From Rhodanobacteraceae bacterium (GTDB lineage Bacteria; Pseudomonadota; Gammaproteobacteria; Xanthomonadales; Rhodanobacteraceae), in NCBI GenBank assembly GCA_030167125.1, contig CP126531.1, forward strand, positions 62,001-126,000: a stretch of 64,000 nucleotides of DNA. Reading direction: 5' to 3'. Made by a program: the position numbers and the translations under genes. Below are positions 48,018 to 56,858 of the stretch, in pieces. The notes beneath the pieces are model-generated. The model saw nothing but the letters and a program-made list of their open reading frames with translations, ran no database searches and was not told where the DNA came from. Position 1 is the first letter of the stretch, and the number at the start of each line of letters is the position of its first letter.

Positions 48018-49025
48018 TCAGGACGTCCGGTTGACCGCGTAATCCGCCAGCCCCGCCAGCGCATCACGGTATTCGGAGGGCGGCAGGCTTTCCAGCGCGG
48101 CGTGCGCGGCGTCGGCGTGGGATTCTGCTTTCGCGCGGGTGCGCTCCAGCGCGCCGGTGCCGCGGATCGCGGCGATGATCACGTCCAGTGCCGCAAGCCT
48201 TTGGCTGGTGATCGCGTTGCGCAGCAGTTCCGCCTGCATCGGCGTGGAGCGTTCGATGGCGTAGATCAGCGGCAGCGTGGGTTTGCCTTCCGCCAGGTCG
48301 TCGCCGATGTTCTTGCCGAGCGTGGCGGAATCGGAAACGTAGTCGAGCAGGTCGTCGGCGATCTGGAATGCGGAGCCGAGTTCCATTCCGTAGCGGCGCA
48401 GCGCGAGGCACTGCGCGTGCGGCAGCCCTGCCAGCACGCCGCCCAGTTGCGTGGCCGCGGCGAACAACACCGCGGTCTTGCGCTCGATCACCTGCATGTA
48501 CGCGGCTTCGCTGGTCTCGGCCTTGCCGATGTTGAGCAGTTGCAGCACCTCGCCCTCGGCAATGGAGTTGGTGGTGTCGGCCAGGATGCGCATCACTTCC
48601 ATGCGGTCCAGTTCCACCATCATCTGGAACGCGCGCGAGTAGAGGAAGTCGCCGACCAGCACGCTGGCGGCGTTGCCCCACGCGGCGTTGGCGGTCTTGC
48701 GCCCGCGCCGCAGGTCCGAACCGTCCACCACGTCGTCGTGCAGCAGCGTCGCGGTGTGGATGAACTCGATCACCGCCGCGAGTTCGATGTGTGCTTCGCC
48801 TTGGTAACCCGCCGCGTGCGCGGCCAGCACGTGCAGCGCCGGACGCAGGCGCTTGCCGCCGCCGCCGACGATGTGTTCGGCGATCGCGTTGATCAGCACC
48901 ACGTCCGAATGCAGGCGCTGGCGGATCATGCCGTCGACCCGTTGCATGTCGGGCGCGGCGAGGTCGCGCGCCACGATGAAGGCGTTGGCGGACTCGGCCG
49001 GCGGGGCGGGATGGGGGCGGTTCAT
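48018..49025 (-). CDS. ispB: Octaprenyl diphosphate synthase (polyprenyl synthetase)
   Basis: Makes the long isoprenoid side chain of ubiquinone. [20 protein letters not shown], the first aspartate-rich motif in [16 protein letters not shown], and the second in [13 protein letters not shown] are intact, with [17 protein letters not shown] between. 335 residues. Sits beside two ubiquinone hydroxylases, forming a small ubiquinone locus. TATAAT on the minus strand (49053-49058) lies 27 nt upstream of the ATG as probable -10. Chain length cannot be read with certainty. Confidence 0.94.
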   Translation of the reverse strand: MNRPHPAPPAESANAFIVARDLAAPDMQRVDGMIRQRLHSDVVLINAIAEHIVGGGGKRLRPALHVLAAHAAGYQGEAHIELAAVIEFIHTATLLHDDVVDGSDLRRGRKTANAAWGNAASVLVGDFLYSRAFQMMVELDRMEVMRILADTTNSIAEGEVLQLLNIGKAETSEAAYMQVIERKTAVLFAAATQLGGVLAGLPHAQCLALRRYGMELGSAFQIADDLLDYVSDSATLGKNIGDDLAEGKPTLPLIYAIERSTPMQAELLRNAITSQRLAALDVIIAAIRGTGALERTRAKAESHADAAHAALESLPPSEYRDALAGLADYAVNRTS

Positions 49026-49052
49026 GGGCGTCGGTCGTGCGGCAAGCCGTTG

Positions 49053-49058
49053 ATTATA
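49053..49058 (-). promoter_or_regulatory. -10 element for ispB
   Basis: A perfect TATAAT on the minus strand, 27 nt upstream of the ispB ATG. No good -35 hexamer at 16-18 bp. Confidence 0.5.
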
Positions 49059-49130
49059 GTGCGTTGCAGCAACGGGCCGGGATTGCCCTACACGGACGCG
49101 CGCATTGCACCGGCATACACGCCGCTATGC

Positions 49131-49139
49131 TGCTACGAT
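49131..49139 (+). promoter_or_regulatory. Extended -10 promoter for ssb
   Basis: TGCTACGAT is an extended -10 (TGn plus TACGAT), 36 nt upstream of the ssb ATG, with GAGGA as ribosome binding site in between. Confidence 0.45.
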
Positions 49140-49175
49140 CATTCGTTTCGGTCGTTCCAATTCGAGGATCCGCAC

Positions 49176-49661
49176 ATGTCACGTGGCGTCAACAAGGTCA
49201 TCCTGGTCGGCAATCTGGGCGCGGATCCGGAAACGCGTTACAGCGCGTCCGGCACGGCGATGTGCACCATCCGGATCGCCACGACCGACAGCTGGAAGGA
49301 CAAGCAGACCGGCGAGCGCCAGGAAAAAACCGAATGGCATCGCGTGAAGTTCTTCGGCCGGCTCGCCGAGATCGCGGGCGAATACCTGAAGAAGGGCGGG
49401 CAGGTTTACATCGAGGGTTCGTTGCGCACCGACAAGTACACCGACAAGGAAGGCGTCGAGCGCTACAGCACCGACATCATCGCCAACGAGATGCAGATGC
49501 TCGGCGGCCGCGGCGAAGGCGGCGGTGGCCGCGGCGAAGGCGGTGGTTACCAGCCACGCCCAGCGCAGGGCCGGCCCGCGGGCGCGCCGCCGGGCGGTCG
49601 TCCTTCCGCGCCACCGCCGCAGGACAACGGCGGCTTCGAGGATGACGACATTCCGTTCTAA
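49176..49661 (+). CDS. ssb: Single-stranded DNA-binding protein
   Basis: Homotetrameric ssDNA-binding protein of replication and repair. OB-fold about 1-110: [61 protein letters not shown] Gly/Pro-rich linker follows and the acidic tip DDDIPF ends the protein, the site that recruits partner proteins. 161 residues. GAGGATCCGCAC precedes the ATG at 49176. Confidence 0.98.
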   Translation: MSRGVNKVILVGNLGADPETRYSASGTAMCTIRIATTDSWKDKQTGERQEKTEWHRVKFFGRLAEIAGEYLKKGGQVYIEGSLRTDKYTDKEGVERYSTDIIANEMQMLGGRGEGGGGRGEGGGYQPRPAQGRPAGAPPGGRPSAPPPQDNGGFEDDDIPF

Positions 49662-49684
49662 TGGCTCGACCGCGATCAATGCCG

Positions 49685-49716
49685 AAAGCGCCGGCCTCGA
49701 GCCGGCGCTTTCTTTT
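49685..49716 (+). terminator. Intrinsic terminator after ssb
   Basis: AAAGCGCCGGC (49685-49695) and GCCGGCGCTTT (49701-49711) form an 11-bp perfect stem with loop CTCGA, followed by CTTTTT. It lies 24 nt after the ssb stop. Because the stem is also preceded by G/A-rich sequence it may serve the convergent epimerase gene as well. Confidence 0.93.
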
Positions 49717-49729
49717 TGGAGCGCCACGC

Positions 49730-50926
49730 TCAGCGGGCGCTTGAATCCTCCACCACGTTCAACACTTCGTAGCACGCGCCCATGTTGTGGTAATCGGTCT
49801 TGCCGGCCGGGCTTTTCTCGTCGTCGTACTTGCGGCCGTCGCGGGTGAGGATGCGATACCAGCCGCCGTATTCGTGGTCGACGAAATGCGTCCACGCGTA
49901 TTCCCACAGGCGCTGGTACCAGTCCCAATACTTTTGCTCGCCGGTGTGGTCGGCCAGCAGCGCGGCGCAGGCCAGCGATTCGGCCTGCACCCAGTGGTAC
50001 TTGTCGTCGTCGCAGACGGAACCGTCGGGCGCGAAGCCGTAACACAGGCCGCCGTACTGGTCGTCCCAGGCGCGCGCGACCGCGGTGTCGAACAGGTGCC
50101 GGGCGGTTGGCAGCAGCCATTCCGCGTCGCGATACCGGCTCATGATCATGAGCAGCTTGGCCCATTCGGTCTGGTGGCCGGGCTGGAACCCCCACGGACG
50201 GAACAAATCCTTCGGATTGTCCTTGTGGTATTCCCAATCGATGTCCCAGTTCGCGTCGTAGTGTTCCCATACCAAGCCGCCGGCTTTCGCGGCCTGGCGG
50301 CGCGTCATGTTGTCGGCGAGCGTGTACGCGCGATCGAGCCAGCGCTGCTCACGGCTCGCTTCGAACGCGGTGAGCATCGCCTCGCACATGTGCATGTTGG
50401 CGTTCTGGCCGCGGTAGTTCGAGAAATGCCAGTTCGCGTCGGCTTCGTCGCGGTAAAGGCCGAACGCGGGATCCCAATAGCGCGCTTCCAGTAGGTTCCA
50501 GTGTTCGTCCATCCACGCGGCGGCTTCGCTGATGCCAGCCATGCGCGCCTGCGCGTACGCGACCAGCACGAACGCCGCACCGTAGCAATGGTTGGTCGTG
50601 TCATCGGGCCGGCCGTCGCGCAGCGTCCACGTGTAGCCGCCGGTCGCCGGGTTGCGGTGCGCATCACGGATGAAGGCGACGCAGTGACGCGCGCCGTCGA
50701 GGTATTCCGCGCCGCCGAAACGGCGTGCGCACATCGCGTAGTCGAACACGAAGCGCGCGCTGCTGACGAGATGGCGATCCACGCGGTCGTAGATCGTGCC
50801 GTCGTCCATGTAGTAGTGGAAGCAGCCGCCGGCCGGGTCGAGGCAACGTGGGTGATAGAACGCCATCGTTTCCTTGATGTGCCGGCGCAGGAAATCGGGC
50901 GAACGGAAATCGGGGAAGGCGTTCAT
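49730..50926 (-). CDS. AGE-family mannose isomerase / N-acylglucosamine 2-epimerase-like
   Basis: Alpha6/alpha6-barrel enzyme of the AGE family; in this setting most likely an aldose-ketose isomerase turning mannose into fructose. Landmarks: DPAGGCFHYYMDDGTIYDR, RHLVSSARFVFDYAMCARRF, FSNYRGQNANMHMCEAMLTA with the conserved Asn-His, GFQPGHQTEWAKLLM and WVQAESLACAALLA, holding the family's catalytic histidines. 398 residues. The ATG overlaps the kinase stop (ATGA). Last gene of the four-gene minus-strand mannose operon. Confidence 0.88.
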   Translation of the reverse strand: MNAFPDFRSPDFLRRHIKETMAFYHPRCLDPAGGCFHYYMDDGTIYDRVDRHLVSSARFVFDYAMCARRFGGAEYLDGARHCVAFIRDAHRNPATGGYTWTLRDGRPDDTTNHCYGAAFVLVAYAQARMAGISEAAAWMDEHWNLLEARYWDPAFGLYRDEADANWHFSNYRGQNANMHMCEAMLTAFEASREQRWLDRAYTLADNMTRRQAAKAGGLVWEHYDANWDIDWEYHKDNPKDLFRPWGFQPGHQTEWAKLLMIMSRYRDAEWLLPTARHLFDTAVARAWDDQYGGLCYGFAPDGSVCDDDKYHWVQAESLACAALLADHTGEQKYWDWYQRLWEYAWTHFVDHEYGGWYRILTRDGRKYDDEKSPAGKTDYHNMGACYEVLNVVEDSSAR

Positions 50927-51888
50927 GCGTGTTGCTCCAGGAAAGCGTGGACGTCGGCCAGCGCCGGCATCGCCGCGAACGAGCCGGTGCGGGTGACCGC
51001 GAGCGCGCCGCAGGCGGCGGCAAAGCGCAGCGCGGCGTCGCGTCGCGTGTCGTTCTCCAGCAACGCCGGCAGCGAACCCGCCGTGACCAGCGCGTGCAGG
51101 AAACCGCCGACGAATGCATCGCCTGCACCGGTGCTGTCGACCACGCGCACTGCAAACGGTGACATTTCTCCGCGGGCCTCGTGCGTGAACCAGCGCAGCG
51201 CACGTTCGCCGTCGGTGATCACCACGAACTGCGTGCCGCTCGACCACAATCGTTCCAGCACGGCCGCTTCACTTCCCGTCGACGCGGCGAGGAACGCGAG
51301 TTCCTCCGCGCTCAGCTTCACGAAATCGGCCAGCGCCAGCGCGCGCCAGATGGTCGGTGCGGGATCCTCGCCGCGCGGCCACAACGCGGGGCGCAGGTTC
51401 ATGTCGAAGCTGACCAGCGCGCCGGCCTTGCGCGCGCGGGTCATGCCTTGCAGCGTGGTCGCGGCCGAAGCAGGTTCCGTCATGCTGCACGAACCCGCGT
51501 GGAAGATGTTTCCGGCGGCGAAGATCGCCGGATCGAAATCGCCGTCGCGGAACAGCAGGTCGGCAGACGGCGGCCGGTAGAAACTGAAGCTGCGTTCGCC
51601 CCGCGCATCGTGTGTCACGAACGCCAGTGCGGTGTTGGCGGCATCGGTGCGGCGTGTGTGGCGCGTATCGACGCCCGCGTCCGCGAGTCCACGCAACAGC
51701 AAATCGCCGAATACATCCTCACCGAACATGCCGACGAACGCGCTCGCATCGCCGAGCCTCGCGACCGCCACCGCGACGTTGGCCGGTGCGCCGCCGGCAT
51801 GCGGAATGAACGCGGGTGGCGCGTCGCCGCGCGGTTCGGCGTGGAAGTCGATCAGCGCTTCGCCGAAACAGTACACGTGGCCGTTCAT
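50923..51888 (-). CDS. PfkB-family carbohydrate kinase (fructokinase)
   Basis: Phosphorylates the sugar released by the isomerase, presumably fructose to fructose 6-phosphate. CFGEALIDFHAE and PHAGGAPANVAVAVARLG at the substrate end, and the catalytic anion-hole motif DSTGAGDAFVGGFLHALV. MNLRPALWP and KLSAEELAFL are typical of fructokinases. 321 residues. Coupled to the transporter upstream and the isomerase downstream by 4-nt overlaps. Confidence 0.92.
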   Translation of the reverse strand: MNGHVYCFGEALIDFHAEPRGDAPPAFIPHAGGAPANVAVAVARLGDASAFVGMFGEDVFGDLLLRGLADAGVDTRHTRRTDAANTALAFVTHDARGERSFSFYRPPSADLLFRDGDFDPAIFAAGNIFHAGSCSMTEPASAATTLQGMTRARKAGALVSFDMNLRPALWPRGEDPAPTIWRALALADFVKLSAEELAFLAASTGSEAAVLERLWSSGTQFVVITDGERALRWFTHEARGEMSPFAVRVVDSTGAGDAFVGGFLHALVTAGSLPALLENDTRRDAALRFAAACGALAVTRTGSFAAMPALADVHAFLEQHA

Positions 51889-53135
51889 GCGACGCGCGAC
51901 CCCCGAACGCTGTAGAACACGATGTAGGCGTAGCACAGCAGCGGCAGCACGAAGGCGTGATGCACGCCGATGCGGTCGGCCAGCGCGCCCTGCGCCAGCG
52001 GGATCACCGCGCCACCCACGATCGCCATCACCAGCAGACTGGAAACCTTGCCGGCCAGCGGACCGAACTTCTCGATGCCGAGCGTGAAGATGTTCGGGAA
52101 CATGATCGAGTTGAACAGGCCGATCGCGATCACGCTCCACATCGCCACGTGGCCGTGCGTCAGCATCGTGGTCAGCACCAGCAGGCCCGCGATGACGGCG
52201 AACGTGCACAACAGTTTGCGCGGGTCGATGCGCGTCAGCAGCGCGGAACCCGCGAAACGGCCGACCATCGCGCCGCCCCAGTACAGCGACACGAATCCGG
52301 CGGCGCGCGCTTCCGGCATGTCGCCGATGCCGGGCAGCGAGATGTAGTTGATCATGAAGCTGCCGATCGACACTTCCGCGCCGACGTATACGAAGATCGC
52401 GAGCATGCCTAACCAGACGCGTGCGTGCGCCAGCGCGTCGAAGAACGTGTGCCGCGAATCGTCCGCGCGTTCGTCGGCGCCTTCGATCGCCGGCAGGTGG
52501 AACAGCCACACGATCAGTGCGAGCAAAAACAGCACGATCGCGATGCCGAGGTACGGACCCTGCACCAGGTGCGCCTGCTGCAACTTGTAGGCGGCCTGTT
52601 GCGCGGCGGGCAGCTTCGCCAGTTCCGCGCTGCCGAGCACCGCCACCGACAGGATCAGCAAACCGCCCAACTTCGGCGCGATCGTGGTGCCAAGCGAATT
52701 CAATGCCTGCGCAAGGTTGAGACGACTGGATGCAAGCCGGGGCGGTCCGAGCAGGCTGACGTAAGGATTCGCCGCGACCTGCAGCAGCGTGATGCCGCTC
52801 GCCAGCACGAAGAACGCCAGCAGGAACAACGGATACGACTGCGCCATCGAGGCCGGCAGGAACAGCAGCGCACCGATGCCGGTGACGATGAGCCCGGCGA
52901 CGATGCTGAGCCGGTAGCCGAGCCGCGACACCACCTTGCCGGAAGGCAGCGACATCAAGAAGTACGCACCGAAGAACGTGAACTGCACCAGCATTACTTC
53001 GGTGTAGTTCAGCGTGAACACCGATTTCAGGTGTGGAATCAGTACGTCGTTGAGGGCGGTGATGAATCCCCACATGAAAAAAATCGTGGTGACCACCGTG
53101 AGGGCGGTGCGGTTGCCTGCGACTCGGGTATTCAT
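51885..53135 (-). CDS. FucP/GluP-type sugar:H+ symporter (MFS)
   Basis: Twelve-segment major facilitator of the FHS family for hexose uptake across the inner membrane. FFMWGFITALNDVLIPHLK in the first segment (the FucP hallmark), PSGKVVSRLGYRLSIVAGL, LLQVAANPYVSLLGPP and RLNLAQALNSLGTTIAPKLG. 416 residues. The neighbouring mannose enzymes make mannose the likely substrate; glucose or fucose are possible. Overlaps the LacI gene and the kinase gene by 4 nt. Confidence 0.92.
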   Translation of the reverse strand: MNTRVAGNRTALTVVTTIFFMWGFITALNDVLIPHLKSVFTLNYTEVMLVQFTFFGAYFLMSLPSGKVVSRLGYRLSIVAGLIVTGIGALLFLPASMAQSYPLFLLAFFVLASGITLLQVAANPYVSLLGPPRLASSRLNLAQALNSLGTTIAPKLGGLLILSVAVLGSAELAKLPAAQQAAYKLQQAHLVQGPYLGIAIVLFLLALIVWLFHLPAIEGADERADDSRHTFFDALAHARVWLGMLAIFVYVGAEVSIGSFMINYISLPGIGDMPEARAAGFVSLYWGGAMVGRFAGSALLTRIDPRKLLCTFAVIAGLLVLTTMLTHGHVAMWSVIAIGLFNSIMFPNIFTLGIEKFGPLAGKVSSLLVMAIVGGAVIPLAQGALADRIGVHHAFVLPLLCYAYIVFYSVRGSRVA

Positions 53136-54166
53136 GCGATGGTGGCCTCGCTGCTGGCGCGGATGATCAGGCGGACTGGGGCGATGCCGCGCACGGCGTC
53201 CGCGTCCGGGCGGCGCGCGCGTTCGAGGATGCGTTCGGCGGCCTGGCGGCCGCGCGCACGCGGATCGGTGGCGAGCGTGGTCAGCGCGGGCGTGCTGACC
53301 GCCGCTTCGGGAATATCGTCGAATCCGGTGACCGCGAAGTCGCGGCCGGCGGCGATGCCGCGCGCGCCGAGGCCCAGCATCAATCCAAGCGCGACCGCGT
53401 CGTTGTAGCAAACGGCGGCGGTGGGCGTGTGCTTGCTGGTGAACAGCGACGCGGTGCGGGCCGCGGCATCCAGACGCGTCGGCGCGGTTTCCACCAGCCA
53501 GCCGGGTTCGGGTTCGATGCCTGCCGCGCGCATCGCTTCGGCGTAGCCGCGGCGGCGGTCGCGGCAGGAACTCGATTCCGCGTGGCCGCCGAAAAATGCG
53601 ATGCGGCGGTGTCCGCGTTCGAGCAAATGGCGCGTCGCGAGCGCCGCGCCACGCCGGTTGTCCAGCGCCAGGTAATCCCAGTGCGAAGCCGACCAGCGCA
53701 CGTGCGACGGTTCGCGGTTGAACACCAGCACCGGCAGATGCACGCCGAGCACCTGCCCGAGCGCGACGCCGTCGCTGCCTTCGGCCGGCGACAGGATGAT
53801 GCCGGCCGGGTCGTGTTCCATCAGCGAGGCCAGCACCCGCTGCTGGCGTTCGGGCGATTCGCCGGTGCTGCCGAGCAGCGTCACGTAGCCCGCGGCGCCG
53901 AGTGCTTCGTCAACACCGGCGGCGAAGTCGGCGAAAAAAGGATTGGACAAGTCATTCACCACCAGCGCGACGCTCGACGAGCGGCGCTGGCGCAGGTTCG
54001 CGGCGGCGCGGTTGTAGACATAGCCCTGCTTCTTCAGTTCGGCTTCGACCTTCGCACGCGTCGCCGCCGCGGGCAGCGGACTGCCGCGCAACACCAGCGA
54101 TACGGTCGCGCGCGACACGCCGCAGCCGCGTGCGATGTCGGTGACGGTGACGCGGCGGCCGCTCAT
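53132..54166 (-). CDS. LacI-family transcriptional regulator of the mannose locus
   Basis: N-terminal helix-turn-helix TVTDIARGCGVSRATVSLVL with the hinge helix AAANLRQRRSSSVALV, then a periplasmic-binding-type effector domain (VVNDLSNPFFADFAAGVDEA, GYVTLLGSTGESPERQQRVL, AVTGFDDIPEAAVSTPALTT). 344 residues. First gene of the minus-strand operon and divergent from GH92. Two copies of TTGGAACGATCCAA lie in the divergent region, so it probably controls both directions and itself, released by a mannose-derived sugar. Confidence 0.93.
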   Translation of the reverse strand: MSGRRVTVTDIARGCGVSRATVSLVLRGSPLPAAATRAKVEAELKKQGYVYNRAAANLRQRRSSSVALVVNDLSNPFFADFAAGVDEALGAAGYVTLLGSTGESPERQQRVLASLMEHDPAGIILSPAEGSDGVALGQVLGVHLPVLVFNREPSHVRWSASHWDYLALDNRRGAALATRHLLERGHRRIAFFGGHAESSSCRDRRRGYAEAMRAAGIEPEPGWLVETAPTRLDAAARTASLFTSKHTPTAAVCYNDAVALGLMLGLGARGIAAGRDFAVTGFDDIPEAAVSTPALTTLATDPRARGRQAAERILERARRPDADAVRGIAPVRLIIRASSEATIA

Positions 54167-54206
54167 CGCGGAAAGTTCAGCATGGGTGTGTGCAAGGCAA
54201 GGGAAT

Positions 54207-54220
54207 TTGGAACGATCCAA
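54207..54220. promoter_or_regulatory. LacI-type operator O1
   Basis: TTGGAACGATCCAA: inverted arms TTGGA and TCCAA around a central CG, the usual LacI-family design. Lies 41 bp upstream of the regulator ATG. Identical to O2 over TTTGGAACGATCCAAG. Confidence 0.85.
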
Positions 54221-54291
54221 GTACAGCGCATCATGCCCGCGGCGGTGGCCGCCCGCATTCTGCAGCGCAGCATGCAAGGCGCCGGGCCGCG

Positions 54292-54300
54292 TGCTACTTT
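54292..54300 (+). promoter_or_regulatory. Extended -10 promoter of the GH92 gene
   Basis: TGCTACTTT, an extended -10 with hexamer TACTTT. Transcription would start about 6-8 nt later, just before operator O2. Confidence 0.45.
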
Positions 54301-54310
54301 CGCGGGACTT

Positions 54311-54324
54311 TTGGAACGATCCAA
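54311..54324. promoter_or_regulatory. LacI-type operator O2
   Basis: Second exact copy of TTGGAACGATCCAA, 104 bp from O1 (about ten helical turns) and 10 bp before the GH92 start codon. Binding here would block initiation or early elongation, and pairing with O1 allows a DNA loop. Confidence 0.85.
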
Positions 54325-54334
54325 GGAATCCGCC

Positions 54335-56698
54335 ATGGCCGTCTCCCATGTTTCCCCCCGACGCGCCGCGGCCCGCGGCCTGCTGGCGATGATCGTTGCG
54401 CTGGGTGTCGCCGAATTTGCACAAGCGGCCGAACCCGGCACGGCGGCCTGGCAGCAAACCGATCCGATGATCGGCACCGGTGGCGACGGCCACACGTTTC
54501 CCGGCGCGACGGTGCCGTTCGGGATGATCCAGTTGAGTCCCGATACCGCGATGCCGGACTTCAAGCACGCCTACGCGTGGGCGGCGGGCTACCAGTACGG
54601 CGACCACAGCATCCTCGGATTTTCCGAAACGCATTTTTCCGGCAGCGGCCATTCCGACCTCGGTGACGTGCTGCTGATGCCGGGTGTCGGCAAGCTGCAA
54701 TGGGACGCGGGCGATCCCGGCAAGCCGGGCAGCGGCTACCGTTCCGAGTTCAGCCACAAGACCGAGGTCGCGCAGCCGGGTTACTACGCGGTGACGCTGG
54801 CTACGCCCGATGTGCGCGTCGAACTCACCGCCAGCCAACGCGTCGGCTGGCATCGCTACACGTTTCCGAAAGGCCAAGACGCGCACGTGCTGCTGGATTT
54901 GCGGCCCAGCATCTACGACTACCCGGGCAAGGTGTTGTGGTCACGCCTGCGCGTGCGCGCCGACGGTACGGTGACCGGTTATCGCGAAACGCGCGGCTGG
55001 GCGCCGGGGCGGCAGCTTTGGTTCGCGATCCGGTTTTCGCAGCCGATGACGCGGCACGAACTGGTCAACCGCGAAACCGACGTTCCGTACAAGGGTTTTG
55101 CCGGCCCGGCCGCGAATCCGGACGGCAACGACGCGATAGGGGGCAAGCAACTCGAAGGCGCGTTCGAGTTCGGCAAGCTCGCGGAGCCGCTGCTGGTGAA
55201 GGTGGCGATTTCCACCGTCAGCGCCGACAACGCGATCGCCAATCTCGATGCCGACGGCAAGGGCTGGGATTTCGATACGCAACGGGCCAACGCGCGCGCG
55301 GCTTGGGAGAAGGCGCTGTCCGCGATCGATGTGGACGCGCCGCCCGATGTCGAAAAGAGTTTCTACACCTCGCTGTACCACGCGCTGATCGCGCCGAACC
55401 TCGCGATGGACGTGAACGGCGAATACCGCGGCCCCGATCACGCGGTACACACGGCCAAGGATTTCACCTTCTATTCGAGCTGGTCGCTGTGGGACGTGTA
55501 CCGCGCCGAGATGCCGCTGATGGCGTTCATCCAGCCGCCGCGGCGCATGAACGATTTCGTCGATTCGCTGATCGCCGCGCAGCAGGCAAGCCCGTTCGGC
55601 ATCCTGCCGGTGTGGGCATATCAGGGTCTGGAGACCTGGTGCATGATCGGCTACCACGCAGTGCCGGTGATCGCCAACGCCTACATGCAAGGCTTCCGCG
55701 GCTTCGATGCCGATGCCGCCCTGAAGGCGATGGTGGCAAGCGCGACGTATACGCCCTACGGCGATCTCGCCGACTACATGAAGCTCGGCTACGTGCCCAG
55801 TGACAAGGAACCCGAATCGGTTTCCAAGACGCTGGAATACGCGTTCGACGATTGGTCGCTGGCGCGAATGGCCGAAGCGCTGGGCCGCAAGGACGTCGCA
55901 GAAAAATTCTTCAAGCGTGCGCAGAACTGGCGCAACGTGTTCAATCCGAAAACCGGCTTCGCGCAGCCGCGCCTCGCGAACGGCGAATTCGAGGAGTCGT
56001 TCAGTCCGGCGAAGGCCGGCGTGGGCAGCGGCTTCACCGAAGGCAATTCATGGCAGTACTCGTGGTACGAGCCACAGGACATCGGCGGCTTGATCCATGA
56101 ACTCGGCGGTGACGCGGGGCTGGTGAAGAAACTGGACGAGGTGTTCGACGCGAAGATCGATCCCAAGGCGTTCGCGGGACTCGAGGACGTCACCGGCCTG
56201 ATCGGCTGGTACGCGCACGGCAACGAACCCAGCCACCACATCGCGTATCTCTACGACTACGCGGGCGCGCCGTGGAAGTCGCAGGAGCGGCTGGCCGAAA
56301 TCATGCGCACGCAATACGCGCCGACGCCGACCGGGCTTGCGGGCAACGACGATCTCGGCCAGATGTCGGCGTGGTACATCTTCACCGCGCTGGGTTTCTA
56401 TCCGGTCGCGCCGGCCAGCAACCAGTACGTGATCGGCCGTCCGTTCGTGCGCCGCGCGGTGATGCATCTGCCCAACGGCAAGACTTTCACGATCACCACC
56501 GATGGATTGGGCAAGGATCACCCGTACGTCGGTTCGGTGGAATTGAATGGCGAGCCGTTGGCACGCGATTACCTCACCTATGCGGAAATCGCGAGTGGCG
56601 GCACGCTGCACTTCACGATGCAGGCGCAGCCGAACAAGACCTGGGCGACGCAAGCGAAGGATCAGCCGTATTCGATGACTGCGTATCCCGCCCATTGA
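54335..56698 (+). CDS. GH92 family alpha-mannosidase, exported
   Basis: Calcium-dependent exo-alpha-mannosidase (usually alpha-1,2) releasing mannose from mannan or N-glycans. Signal peptide of about 32 residues ending AEFAQAA. The GH92 opening DPMIGTGGDGHTFPGATVPF and FSETHFSGSGHSDLGDVLLM lie in the N-terminal beta domain; the catalytic (alpha/alpha)6 domain has FYSSWSLWDVYRAEMPLMA, GNEPSHHIAYLYDYAG and GNDDLGQMSAWYIFTALGFY with its conserved acidic residues. 787 residues, typical. The ATG follows operator O2. Its product would feed the transporter and isomerase operon opposite. Confidence 0.95.
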   Translation: MAVSHVSPRRAAARGLLAMIVALGVAEFAQAAEPGTAAWQQTDPMIGTGGDGHTFPGATVPFGMIQLSPDTAMPDFKHAYAWAAGYQYGDHSILGFSETHFSGSGHSDLGDVLLMPGVGKLQWDAGDPGKPGSGYRSEFSHKTEVAQPGYYAVTLATPDVRVELTASQRVGWHRYTFPKGQDAHVLLDLRPSIYDYPGKVLWSRLRVRADGTVTGYRETRGWAPGRQLWFAIRFSQPMTRHELVNRETDVPYKGFAGPAANPDGNDAIGGKQLEGAFEFGKLAEPLLVKVAISTVSADNAIANLDADGKGWDFDTQRANARAAWEKALSAIDVDAPPDVEKSFYTSLYHALIAPNLAMDVNGEYRGPDHAVHTAKDFTFYSSWSLWDVYRAEMPLMAFIQPPRRMNDFVDSLIAAQQASPFGILPVWAYQGLETWCMIGYHAVPVIANAYMQGFRGFDADAALKAMVASATYTPYGDLADYMKLGYVPSDKEPESVSKTLEYAFDDWSLARMAEALGRKDVAEKFFKRAQNWRNVFNPKTGFAQPRLANGEFEESFSPAKAGVGSGFTEGNSWQYSWYEPQDIGGLIHELGGDAGLVKKLDEVFDAKIDPKAFAGLEDVTGLIGWYAHGNEPSHHIAYLYDYAGAPWKSQERLAEIMRTQYAPTPTGLAGNDDLGQMSAWYIFTALGFYPVAPASNQYVIGRPFVRRAVMHLPNGKTFTITTDGLGKDHPYVGSVELNGEPLARDYLTYAEIASGGTLHFTMQAQPNKTWATQAKDQPYSMTAYPAH

Positions 56699-56705
56699 AG
56701 TTTTG

Positions 56706-56812
56706 CTTCCCCCTTCCGCAGGAAGGGGGATTGAGGGGGATGGCTTTTGTTGCGCCGCGAGTGCATCCCCCCGCCGCTGCGCGGCGACCCCCTTCGTTCC
56801 GAAGGGGGTGAA
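56706..56812. repeat. Palindromic repeat cluster between GH92 and pilR
   Basis: CCCCTTCCGCAGGAAGGGGG, then GATTGAGGGGGATGG, CATCCCCCCGCCGC, and CCCCCTTCG-TTC-CGAAGGGGG. It is the same element as the one inside thiL. As it lies between convergent genes it may end transcription in both directions. Confidence 0.8.
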
Positions 56813-56826
56813 GACGTTACGCTTTC

Positions 56827-56858
56827 CCCAGTCCCAAGTCCCAAGTCCCAAGTCCCAC
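56827..56858. repeat. Heptad array next to the pilR stop
   Basis: Four units of the CCCAAGT type, single arm, ending directly at the pilR stop codon. Confidence 0.8.
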
